This document shows positions 15,555 through 22,839 of a stretch of DNA of 64,000 bases, piece after piece (the stretch's first letter is position 1; each line of letters opens with the position of its first letter). Below the pieces are notes generated by a model that had not been told where the DNA came from, ran no database searches, and worked only from the letters and a program-made list of their open reading frames with translations. The DNA is from GWF2-33-9 sp964500435 (GTDB lineage Bacteria > Bacteroidota > Ignavibacteria > Kapaibacteriales > UBA2268). A program made the translations under genes and the position numbers. The stretch spans positions 1 through 64,000 of the forward strand of contig CAZCNL010000004.1 in NCBI GenBank assembly GCA_964500435.1, read 5' to 3'.

Positions 15555-16718
15555 ATGAATTTCAATTTCCCTGATTATTACGATATAAATTCACTTTTTT
15601 CTGATGAAGAAAGAATGTTCCAAGAATCTGTCCGTGAATTTGTCGAAAACGAGGTATTACCTATAATAGAAAATTATTATTCTGAAGGTAAATTCCCTAT
15701 GCATCTGATTCCCAAAATGGCCGAATTAGGGTTGTTCGGTGTCACTACTCCTCAAAAATATGGCGGGAGTGAAGCAACATATACATTATACGGAATTGCA
15801 ATGCAAGAATTAGAACGTGGCGATTCTGGCATTCGCTCATTTGCTTCTGTTCAAAACTCATTGGTGATGTTTCCAATTAATGAATATGGGACAGAAGAAC
15901 AAAAAATGAAATGGCTACCTAAATTAGCAACGGGAGAAGCAATCGGTTGTTTTGGATTAACCGAGCCTGACTATGGTTCCAACCCTGGTGGAATGATTAC
16001 AAATGCTGTAAAAATAGATGGCGGTTATTTATTGAATGGTGCCAAAATGTGGATTACTAATGGCACTATTGCTGATGTAGCTGTTGTTTGGGCTAAACTT
16101 GATGGCATTATAACAGGATTTCTTGTCGAAAAAGGTATGAAAGGTTTTTCAGCTCCTGAAATGAAAAATAAACACTCATTACGCTCTTCTGTTACTTCTG
16201 AATTGATTTTCCAAGATGTTGAGATTCCGGAGGCAAATAAATTAAATATTTCCGGGTTGAAAGGTCCGTTGAGTTGCTTAACAAGGGCAAGATATGGAAT
16301 AGCTTGGGGTGCGGTCGGAGCTGCTGCCGCTGTTTACGACTCAGCTTTGAATTATGCAAAATCCCGGATTCAATTCGATAAACCTATTGCATCTTTTCAA
16401 ATTATTCAAGAAAAACTTGTCTGGATGTTGAACGAAATTACAAAAGCTCAATTAGTTAATTACCGATTAGGACAATTAATGGATAGTGGCAAAGCTCGTC
16501 CGCAACAAGTTTCTTTTGCTAAACGCAATAATGTCGATATTGCTTTACAATGTACCCGAATTGCAAGAGAAATTCATGGTGCAAATGGAATTTTAAATGA
16601 ATATAACGTGATGAGGCATATGGCAAACCTTGAATCTGTAGTTACTTACGAAGGTACACATATTATTCATACTTTAATATTGGGTGAAGATATTACTGGA
16701 ATTCCTGCTTATAAATAA
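15555..16718 (+). CDS. Glutaryl-CoA dehydrogenase-like acyl-CoA dehydrogenase
   Basis: 387 residues, full length for the acyl-CoA dehydrogenase fold: N-terminal helices, a central beta domain (GCFGLTEPDYGSNPGG), and the C-terminal helical domain with the catalytic-base region VVTYEGTHIIHTLILG near 365. Several blocks match glutaryl-CoA dehydrogenase rather than butyryl-CoA dehydrogenase: GIRSFASVQNSLVM, whose Arg would contact the gamma-carboxylate of glutaryl-CoA; CLTRARYGIAWGAVGAA; and ITGIPAYK at the end. It would act in lysine/tryptophan or benzoyl-CoA catabolism using electron-transferring flavoprotein. It is a single gene divergent from nusA, with its own terminator. Confidence 0.85.
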   Translation: MNFNFPDYYDINSLFSDEERMFQESVREFVENEVLPIIENYYSEGKFPMHLIPKMAELGLFGVTTPQKYGGSEATYTLYGIAMQELERGDSGIRSFASVQNSLVMFPINEYGTEEQKMKWLPKLATGEAIGCFGLTEPDYGSNPGGMITNAVKIDGGYLLNGAKMWITNGTIADVAVVWAKLDGIITGFLVEKGMKGFSAPEMKNKHSLRSSVTSELIFQDVEIPEANKLNISGLKGPLSCLTRARYGIAWGAVGAAAAVYDSALNYAKSRIQFDKPIASFQIIQEKLVWMLNEITKAQLVNYRLGQLMDSGKARPQQVSFAKRNNVDIALQCTRIAREIHGANGILNEYNVMRHMANLESVVTYEGTHIIHTLILGEDITGIPAYK

Positions 16719-16742
16719 CTATATTCACATTTTTCAATGTAA

Positions 16743-16780
16743 AAAAGAGGTTGTCATATTAGGCAACCTCTTTTAATTTT
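16743..16780. terminator. Bidirectional terminator between gcdH-like and flagellar genes
   Basis: AAAAGAGGTTG (16743-16753) pairs with CAACCTCTTTT (16764-16774). T-rich tracts follow on the plus strand and, because of the A run on the left, on the minus strand too. It shares its core with terminators at 51751, 54372 and 61547. Confidence 0.8.
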
Positions 16781-16850
16781 TTTTAATTTTTTTAACAAAA
16801 CTTACATTTTTATCTGAATAGATAACAACAAAAAAGAAAATATTGAAATG

Positions 16851-17117
16851 TTATTCAATTTTGTTTAACATTTCAGGAGGGAATTTTTCATCCAAAATGT
16901 TTGCCAATTTACTTAAAACTTCGGGTTTATCGTAATAACCAGAACGAAGTTTGTCCATCACAGGTTTTAACTCAGTTATATCAGGTGTTTGTTCGAAAGT
17001 ATCTGTAATTTTTGAAGTTTGAGTTTCCTTCAATTCTTCATCATTTTTAACTTTCTTCCGTACGTTTGTTTCTGGCTGAGTGACCTGCTTATTTCTGTTT
17101 ACTGATTTTATATCCAT
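16851..17117 (-). CDS. flgM: FlgM-like anti-sigma-28 factor (probable)
   Basis: 88 residues. The N-terminal half is polar and probably disordered (Lys/Thr/Gln-rich), while the last 40 residues (ELKPVMDKLRSGYYDKPEVL, then SKLANILDEKF) have the I..G.Y....V..KLA..L pattern of the sigma-28-binding C-terminal helices of FlgM. It is the last gene of the fliS-fliD-flaG cluster, where an anti-sigma factor makes sense because the flagellins nearby have sigma-28 promoters. Sequence similarity is short, so the assignment rests partly on context. A ten-base inverted repeat (16844-16853 with 16866-16875) spans its stop codon. Confidence 0.6.
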   Translation of the reverse strand: MDIKSVNRNKQVTQPETNVRKKVKNDEELKETQTSKITDTFEQTPDITELKPVMDKLRSGYYDKPEVLSKLANILDEKFPPEMLNKIE

Positions 17118-17133
17118 AATTTATCCATTTATA

Positions 17134-17484
17134 TCATTTTTGATAAATCATTAAAGATTTATTTGTATTTATTGTTTTTAATTTTTCAGAAAGATTTTCG
17201 ATTTTTGCTTTTAACAAATTTAAGTTATTTTTGTCATTTTCCATGATTTTATCGAAAAATAATTTAAAATAACCAGCATCTTTTTTTAATATTTCCTTCC
17301 CATCTTCTGAATAAATAAATTTTTCTAACTCTACCAATAAAGATTTTCTTTCAGTATAAAGAAAATTAATTGTTATAGTATCTTCAAAATCTAAACTTTC
17401 CCCTTTTACTAAAAGGAGTCTAATTTCCGAAGTTATTTTCTCAATTCTACTTAATGTGCTTTTTAAAGCGTTAAACTTTTGCAT
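17134..17484 (-). CDS. FliT/FlgN-like helical protein of the flagellar cluster
   Basis: 116 residues from the ATG at 17484, which overlaps the end of flaG and follows an AGG; an ATG five codons further upstream is possible. The product is wholly helical and lysine-rich with heptad-like leucines, the size and character of export chaperones such as FlgN and FliT, which protect hook-filament junction or cap proteins. No sequence motif proves it. The position between flaG and the flgM-like gene, where FlgN/FliT-type genes are often found, is the main argument. Confidence 0.5.
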   Translation of the reverse strand: MQKFNALKSTLSRIEKITSEIRLLLVKGESLDFEDTITINFLYTERKSLLVELEKFIYSEDGKEILKKDAGYFKLFFDKIMENDKNNLNLLKAKIENLSEKLKTINTNKSLMIYQK

Positions 17485-17857
17485 TTGTAACCTGTCCATT
17501 TCCTAATTGGTCTGCAACAAAACGAGCAATTTTCAAAGCAATTTCTGGTGGAACTTGCTGTATTACTTCTTTTGTATTTGAGTCAATAATTTGTAATACC
17601 ATTTTTTTTGTGCTATCGTCAACTTTGAATTCTAAGGATACATTATTTTCACCAAGCAAAGATTTAATATTGTCAGCAAGGTCCGAATAATTAACGTTCG
17701 AACTTGGTTTTGCTATTTGTTCTTCAGCACTTTTGTCAACTGGTGGTTTACTCTTTAATTCGCTCTTTTGCATTAAATTACTTTGGCTCGCATCTGTTTT
17801 TGTATTCTCAGTAGAATTGATTACTATTGCCTGTACTCCTGTTACTGCGTTTATCAT
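17471..17857 (-). CDS. flaG: FlaG flagellar protein
   Basis: 128 residues. A variable polar N terminus is followed by the conserved FlaG domain: VSLEFKVDDSTKKMVLQIID, then KEVIQQVPPEIALKIARF, equivalent to the family pattern LxFxxxE...VxVIDxxTgEVIRQIPPEExLKL. FlaG proteins affect filament length and lie next to fliD in many bacteria, as here (39 bases downstream of fliD). The last codons overlap the start of the next gene. Confidence 0.85.
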   Translation of the reverse strand: MINAVTGVQAIVINSTENTKTDASQSNLMQKSELKSKPPVDKSAEEQIAKPSSNVNYSDLADNIKSLLGENNVSLEFKVDDSTKKMVLQIIDSNTKEVIQQVPPEIALKIARFVADQLGNGQVTNAKV

Positions 17858-17896
17858 TTTAACCTCTTTGTAAAAACTTACAAATTTTTTTCATTT

Positions 17897-19408
17897 TTAA
17901 TACCCCAAAAGACTGCTCGATGTAGTTGAAGAATTAACATAACTTGACAAACTGGAATATGTGCTATATTGAGCCGATGCCTCGTAGTAAGTTTGTAATA
18001 AACTTGTATATTGTTTTCTTAAATTTTCAACTTGCGTATCAATTCGACTTTGGGTCTCTTTTATTTTATCGTCAGTACTTTGAATTTGTTTAGTTAATGA
18101 AGATTTTCTTTGATATAAAAAACCTTTATCCCCTTGTAAATTATATATAAATTCATTTATTCTATTTATTACACCATCTGATGCAGTGAAAAGGTCTGCA
18201 ACTTTTTGAGGATTATCTTTTAAATAATTTTCTAATTTTGTAGTGTCCTTGATAGTAAAAAGTCCATTTGTATCAACAGTTATTCCTATGTCAGAAAGAT
18301 ATTTCGGTGAATTTGCATCGGTTATCGATTCAACTTTATATGAACCAATTGACCTGATATTATATTTCAATTGTTGAATTGCGCTTTCACTTCTTACAAT
18401 TGATTTTGAACTTCCATTAATCAAATTTGTCAAGTCATTTAATGAAGTTAAAACACCTGTAATTAAATCTTTTACTGAATTTGTATTTACACTCGTTGTT
18501 AAGGTTACAGGTTGCTCATTTAATTCTTGAGGTTTTAATAATGTCAATGTTACACCTGTAACGATATCTGATATTGTATTTGAATCTCTTGTAATATTAA
18601 TACCATTGACATTCAATTTTGCATCAAGTTCAGTAGTTGTTGATTTCATATAACCCGATTTTGTTTCTGTAGCGAGTGTTCTTTCGCCATCTGACTGAAT
18701 ATCAGATAATCCTAAATATGATAATAATGAGTCATTTCCTGATAATTTTATACTATTTGTACTTCCAGTATTTTGGGAAGTAAATGTTAAACGACCTGTA
18801 GAAGAAGTGTCTTTTATATAAGCAGCATTTATTTTAATATCTGTAGTTTGGTTTATTGCATTTGCTACTTTCTTTAATATTTCTTCATTTGTTTCTGTTC
18901 CAGTAAGTGATACAGATATTGTTTTTGTCTCTCCATTTACAGAAATATCAAATTGGTGAACGCCTTCGGTATTTAAATTATATGCTTCTTTTCTTGAATT
19001 ATCATTTAAATTTATTTGGTCAGAAATTAAAATATCATTTGTAGCAAGTCTATCAACTCTTACGGACATTGTCGATAATACAGCCTCATTTGTTGCTGTA
19101 GCAGTTAGTACATCTGTTTTAGAGCTTGTTACGGCTTTAGAACCAAATGATGAATCGATAGTGTTATTTTTTGTAAATTTCCCAACATTATCTAAGTATG
19201 TATAATCGCCAAACTTATCGAGCACAGAGACTAAACTATTTAACTTTGTATAAATATTGTTATAAAAATTCTGAGTTGCTTGCAAGTCAGATTTTTTTTG
19301 ATTTAATGTATCGATTTTAGGTTGCTCTGTATTTCGATAAGCATTTAATAATTGTTCTATTTGAGTACTACTACTAGAACTTCCTGTTACTCCTGTAATG
19401 TCAGCCAT
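17897..19408 (-). CDS. fliD: Flagellar filament cap protein FliD (HAP2)
   Basis: 503 residues from the ATG at 19408, chosen because GGAG lies five bases upstream and the family start MADITGVTG follows; the ATG at 19429 would overlap fliS. The N-terminal FliD_N region (IEQLLNAYRNTEQPKIDTLN) and the C-terminal coiled coil (SLTKQIQSTDDKIKETQSRI, then LRKQYTSLLQTYYEA) are typical. The middle contains a flagellin-IN-like repeat. It caps the growing filament and folds flagellin subunits. It is the second gene of fliS-fliD-flaG. Confidence 0.92.
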   Translation of the reverse strand: MADITGVTGSSSSSTQIEQLLNAYRNTEQPKIDTLNQKKSDLQATQNFYNNIYTKLNSLVSVLDKFGDYTYLDNVGKFTKNNTIDSSFGSKAVTSSKTDVLTATATNEAVLSTMSVRVDRLATNDILISDQINLNDNSRKEAYNLNTEGVHQFDISVNGETKTISVSLTGTETNEEILKKVANAINQTTDIKINAAYIKDTSSTGRLTFTSQNTGSTNSIKLSGNDSLLSYLGLSDIQSDGERTLATETKSGYMKSTTTELDAKLNVNGINITRDSNTISDIVTGVTLTLLKPQELNEQPVTLTTSVNTNSVKDLITGVLTSLNDLTNLINGSSKSIVRSESAIQQLKYNIRSIGSYKVESITDANSPKYLSDIGITVDTNGLFTIKDTTKLENYLKDNPQKVADLFTASDGVINRINEFIYNLQGDKGFLYQRKSSLTKQIQSTDDKIKETQSRIDTQVENLRKQYTSLLQTYYEASAQYSTYSSLSSYVNSSTTSSSLLGY

Positions 19409-19421
19409 AACAACTCCATAA

Positions 19422-19802
19422 TTATTCATCTTCTTTTGGTTCTAAATTAAATGCTTTCGCCCATGTATCACGTAATTCTTGTATTATCGTAAGAGCTTCG
19501 TCATATTTCTTTTGAAATATTGCTCTTTGACAATATTCGTATAATCGATACAAACGAGTAGCAGTTTCTTCATATTCGAAATTTAACGCACCCATTAGTT
19601 CGATTAAAACACGACTCATCTTATTTACATCGCCTTTTTTATTTGCAATTATGAATAAATCATACATTTTTAGTATGATTTTTTCTTTACTCCAAGATAA
19701 GACTTCCTGTTCCAAATAAGCAGGAATTTTATTTTTACCATCCGGAGTAGTTGCACCTCCATATAATTTGGATGCCGCTAATTTTTGCGCTGCTTCAGAC
19801 AT
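19422..19802 (-). CDS. fliS: Flagellar chaperone FliS
   Basis: 126 residues from the ATG at 19802, preceded by GTGGTGAAT; a GTG start three codons earlier is possible. The helix bundle with YLEQEVLSWSKEKIILKMYD, EYEETATRLYRLYEYCQRA and a conserved C-terminal LRDTWAKAF matches FliS, the export chaperone that binds the flagellin C terminus. It lies between the flagellin genes and fliD in the usual order. The intervening hairpin at 19832-19873 may separate its transcription from that of flagellin. Confidence 0.85.
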   Translation of the reverse strand: MSEAAQKLAASKLYGGATTPDGKNKIPAYLEQEVLSWSKEKIILKMYDLFIIANKKGDVNKMSRVLIELMGALNFEYEETATRLYRLYEYCQRAIFQKKYDEALTIIQELRDTWAKAFNLEPKEDE

Positions 19803-19831
19803 ATTCACCACTTTTTTATTTATTTTTCTGC

Positions 19832-19873
19832 AAATTTAACAAAAGACAGACGAAACTGTCTTTTGTTAAATTT
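19832..19873 (-). terminator. Long hairpin between flagellin 1 and fliS
   Basis: An 18-bp perfect stem (19832-19849 with 19856-19873) with a six-base loop, immediately after the flagellin stop codon. It has no strong T tract on the minus strand, so it may be a partial terminator or an RNA-stabilising element that keeps flagellin messenger more abundant than fliS. Confidence 0.65.
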
Positions 19874-19889
19874 ATATTATTTCGTTTTA

Positions 19890-20828
19890 TTAACGAAATA
19901 ACTGCAAGAAAGATTGTGGATTTTGATTCGCTTGAGCTAAAGATATTAAAGATGCTTGTTGAATAAATTGCGATTTCACTAATTCCAATTGTTCCGTAGC
20001 AACATCCGAATCTTCAATCCTTGAAACTGCTGCTTTGTAATTTGTAATTTGTGAACGCAACAATTCATCTTGGCTAGTCAAGCGATTTTCAATTCCACCT
20101 AAGTAAGAAGCAACCTTCGACACATTTCCAATTGCTGTAGCTAAACTTGTAAGTGTTGAACCAATTTGACTTTCCGAGAAAATGCCCAAATCTGTTGTCG
20201 ATATCGTATTCAACGACATCATATTTAAGCCTGTTACTCCTGCAAAGCTGGTAACACTTAAAGCATTCAAATCAAAGTTTGCATCCACATTAAATTTAGC
20301 TGCAGCTGTGGCATTGTTTTTCAAGTCAACTTCTAAAGTCAACAAGTTGTTTGCCGCATTGTAGCCAATTGTCCATGTGCCTGAAAACGTCCCATCAATT
20401 AATTGTTTTCCACCAAATACAGTAGAATTAACAACAAATTGGAGTTGTTCAGCCAAACGATATGATGCTTTTGCCAAAGCAACTTTTTCGTCTGTTCCTA
20501 AAGCACCACTGGATGCTGTCGATGCGTTTTCTTTGATTTTGGTAAGTAATCCTGATATGTTATCTAATGCGTCTTGTGTGATAGCTGTTACATTCTTTGC
20601 TTCACCGACAGCATTGAGAGCAGATTTTAATGATTCATTTCTTGCGTTCAATGCTCGAGAAGTGATATAACCAGCTACATCGTCGGATGCCGAGTTTATC
20701 CTCTTACCCGTCGATAAACGTAATTGCCTTAATGCAATATCATTATTTGTCGAACTTAATGCATTATAGGCATTTAATGCGGGAATATTGGTTCTTATTC
20801 TGGAATCTCCAGAAAATACTGTTGGCAT
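19890..20828 (-). CDS. Flagellin, paralogue 1
   Basis: 312 residues. The conserved D0/D1 ends are complete: N-terminal RLSTGKRINSASDDVAGYIT and C-terminal VATEQLELVKSQFIQQASLI ... ANQNPQSFLQLFR. The central variable region is short (about 100 residues), so the outer domains are small. It is about as long as, and very similar to, the second flagellin at 21171-22109, differing mainly in the centre. Translation begins after a strong GGAGG six bases from the ATG, and transcription from a sigma-28 promoter at 20899-20925. It forms the flagellar filament after export with FliS. Confidence 0.95.
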   Translation of the reverse strand: MPTVFSGDSRIRTNIPALNAYNALSSTNNDIALRQLRLSTGKRINSASDDVAGYITSRALNARNESLKSALNAVGEAKNVTAITQDALDNISGLLTKIKENASTASSGALGTDEKVALAKASYRLAEQLQFVVNSTVFGGKQLIDGTFSGTWTIGYNAANNLLTLEVDLKNNATAAAKFNVDANFDLNALSVTSFAGVTGLNMMSLNTISTTDLGIFSESQIGSTLTSLATAIGNVSKVASYLGGIENRLTSQDELLRSQITNYKAAVSRIEDSDVATEQLELVKSQFIQQASLISLAQANQNPQSFLQLFR

Positions 20829-20898
20829 TTTGCCTCCGCTTATGTAATTTTAACCATAGGCCTCCGTGCCTTTATTTCTACAATTCCCTGTAACTTGT

Positions 20899-20925
20899 TT
20901 ATCGACTAATTTCAAAAATACTTTA
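20899..20925 (-). promoter_or_regulatory. Sigma-28 promoter of flagellin 1
   Basis: Minus strand: TAAAGTAT (20925-20918), 11 bases, GTCGATAA (20906-20899). This matches the flagellar FliA consensus TAAAGTTT-N11-GCCGATAA at 14 of 16 positions and lies 71 bases upstream of the flagellin start codon. Confidence 0.88.
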
Positions 20926-21034
20926 GTTTTTTTTTGAAAATTTTTTTCAAAGAACGATTTCTTTCTTGTAATTTACTATTGATACAAAAATCATACCGAA
21001 ATTTTCTTAAATACTAATAAACTAAATAAAATAC

Positions 21035-21144
21035 AAAATAGCAGCATATTCTTTAAATTTGGTTTTATTTTATTGTTGAATATTCAACAATTTAAAAATT
21101 CAGATTTATTCTTAGCCAAATTTAAAATTGTATACTGCTATTTT
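21035..21144. repeat. Triple nested inverted repeat downstream of flagellin 2
   Basis: Three concentric palindromes: an outer stem (21035-21048 with 21131-21144, 13 of 14 pairs), a middle stem (21052-21062 with 21116-21126, perfect), and an inner palindrome at 21073-21090 (TTGTTGAATATTCAACAA). Together they could fold into one long interrupted hairpin after the flagellin 2 stop codon. It may act as a terminator or a messenger-stabilising 3' structure. Confidence 0.7.
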
Positions 21145-21170
21145 ATATTATCCTCTATCTTTTTTATTTA

Positions 21171-22109
21171 TTATTTAAATAATTGTAAAAAAGCTTGCGG
21201 ATTTTGATTTGCTTGTGCTAATGAAACTAATGATGCTTGTTGTAAGAATTGTGATTTAACCAAGCTCATTTGTTCAGTTGCAACATCAGTATCTTCAATT
21301 CTTGAAATTGCTGCTTTATAGTTTGTGATTTGGGAACGTAACAGCTCGTCCTGAGATGATAAACGATTCTCAACACCACCTAAATAAGAAGCAACTTTGT
21401 TAACGTTATTTAATGCTTCAGCAAGACTTGTCAATGTTGTAGATACTTGCGTATAACTAAATACACCCAAATCTGTTGTTGAAACATTATTGAAATCAGC
21501 TAAATTCAACCCAGTAACACCACCAAAATTTGTAACTTGTAAAGCGTTTAAATCAAATGGTGCAGATACATTGAATTTTGCGGCTGCTGCTGCATTATTC
21601 TTTAAATCAATTTCAACAGTCAAAAGGTTATTGGCGGCATTGTAGCCAATTGTCCATTCGCCTGAGAAATTGCCATCAATTAATTGACGTCCACCAAACA
21701 CTGTTGAACCGACAATAAATTGAATTTGTTCAGTCAAACGATATGATGCTTTTGCTAAAGCAATTTTTTCGTCTGTTCCTAAAGCACCACTTGCTGCTGT
21801 TGATGCATTTTCTTTAATTTTTGTTAACAAACCGTTGATGTTATCAAGTGCATCTTGGGTAATTGCTGTAACGTTTTTCGCCTCTCCCACTGCATTTAAT
21901 GCAGATTTTAAAGATTCATTGCGGGCTTGCAATGCTCGGGATGTGATATAACCAGCCACGTCGTCTGCGGCTGAGTTTATTCTTTTTCCCGTTGATAAAC
22001 GTAATTGCCTTAATGCAATATCGTTATTTGTTGCACTTAATGCGTTGTATGCATTCAGTGCGGGAATATTTGTGCGAATTCTGGAATCCCCAGAAAATAC
22101 GGTTGGCAT
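21171..22109 (-). CDS. Flagellin, paralogue 2
   Basis: 312 residues with the same MPTVFSGDSRIRTNIPALNA start and ANQNPQAFLQLFK end as flagellin 1. Most substitutions fall in the central 150-230 region, for example SAPFDLNALQVTNFGGVTGL here. The gene has a perfect AGGAGG ribosome binding site and a near-consensus sigma-28 promoter at 22195-22221. It is a tandem duplicate of flagellin 1, and both copies look functional, so the filament may contain two flagellins. Confidence 0.95.
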   Translation of the reverse strand: MPTVFSGDSRIRTNIPALNAYNALSATNNDIALRQLRLSTGKRINSAADDVAGYITSRALQARNESLKSALNAVGEAKNVTAITQDALDNINGLLTKIKENASTAASGALGTDEKIALAKASYRLTEQIQFIVGSTVFGGRQLIDGNFSGEWTIGYNAANNLLTVEIDLKNNAAAAAKFNVSAPFDLNALQVTNFGGVTGLNLADFNNVSTTDLGVFSYTQVSTTLTSLAEALNNVNKVASYLGGVENRLSSQDELLRSQITNYKAAISRIEDTDVATEQMSLVKSQFLQQASLVSLAQANQNPQAFLQLFK

Positions 22110-22194
22110 ATTAACCTCCTTGTTTTATTAATAATCCATTTTCGTTTTCAATTTTTTCGGGCTCCTGCCAACTTTGTCCTCGTTCTTAATTCAA

Positions 22195-22221
22195 TTATCG
22201 TCTCGCTTCAAGAAAACTTTA
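22195..22221 (-). promoter_or_regulatory. Sigma-28 promoter of flagellin 2
   Basis: Minus strand: TAAAGTTT (22221-22214), 11 bases, GACGATAA (22202-22195). Only one base differs from the consensus TAAAGTTT-N11-GCCGATAA. The leader to the flagellin start codon is about 80 bases. Confidence 0.92.
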
Positions 22222-22238
22222 GTTTTTTTTGATTTTTT

Positions 22239-22802
22239 CTAATAATTTTCTTGAATTGTTATTCCGTTTACTAAAACTTCAGCTTCTTCCTTTGTACGGA
22301 ATATTAAATATTCGCTTGAATTATAGTGATGAACTTGTAAAGTTATATCGGCACAATCAATTGAAAACTTTAGGAGGATCCCATCTTGTTTGATTCTTAT
22401 GCGGTGGTTTTGGAGTGGTATTAATTTTAATGTATCACTTTGTGCTATATTTTTATTATTTTGTAATATTTGATAATTTTCTGTACTTAATATTATTTTT
22501 ATATCTGCTTTTTCCTCAAATTCCGCCTCTGTTGTATAAAGATATAAATTTATTTCTTTACCTTTTAATAACTGAATATCAAATTCTTTTACATCTTGAG
22601 TTTTTTCCATAAATTTTAATGAAACAATTGCATCCGAATTTATTTTTAATGAGTTATTATTTATTTTCTCAGCTTTATCAATACCATTGAGCATTTTTAC
22701 ATAAATTGGATTATTTTCTCCATATTTATTTAACACAAAACTATCTGGTGAACATGCTAAAATAGTTAATAAAAATAATATTATTAAGTATCGATTTTTC
22801 AT
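22239..22802 (-). CDS. Lipoprotein of unknown function
   Basis: 187 residues. The N terminus is a lipoprotein signal with the lipobox LACS (lipidated Cys17). The mature region is mixed charge with many Asn, Lys and Ile residues and beta-strand-like alternation, and resembles no family I recognise. It is 37 bases downstream of another lipoprotein gene on the same strand, so the two are probably co-transcribed. Its 3' end lies 18 bases before the sigma-28 promoter of flagellin 2, so readthrough from this gene could also reach flagellin. Confidence 0.65.
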   Translation of the reverse strand: MKNRYLIILFLLTILACSPDSFVLNKYGENNPIYVKMLNGIDKAEKINNNSLKINSDAIVSLKFMEKTQDVKEFDIQLLKGKEINLYLYTTEAEFEEKADIKIILSTENYQILQNNKNIAQSDTLKLIPLQNHRIRIKQDGILLKFSIDCADITLQVHHYNSSEYLIFRTKEEAEVLVNGITIQENY

Positions 22803-22839
22803 AGTATTCTCAATTATTGAATATTGAATTATTTATGAA

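Larger units (their letters stand above)
20829..21170. other. Intergenic region between the two flagellin genes
   Basis: 342 bases holding, from right to left on the minus strand, the nested inverted repeat after flagellin 2, an AT-rich spacer, the sigma-28 promoter, and a leader of about 60 bases with a five-codon open frame (ATG at 20857, stop at 20842-20840) just before the flagellin 1 ribosome binding site. No further gene is present. Confidence 0.7.

Noticed and set aside
21035..21144. Possible insertion sequence or CRISPR-like repeat
   Set aside because: The repeats are concentric palindromes in a single copy, without a transposase, target duplication or regularly spaced units.
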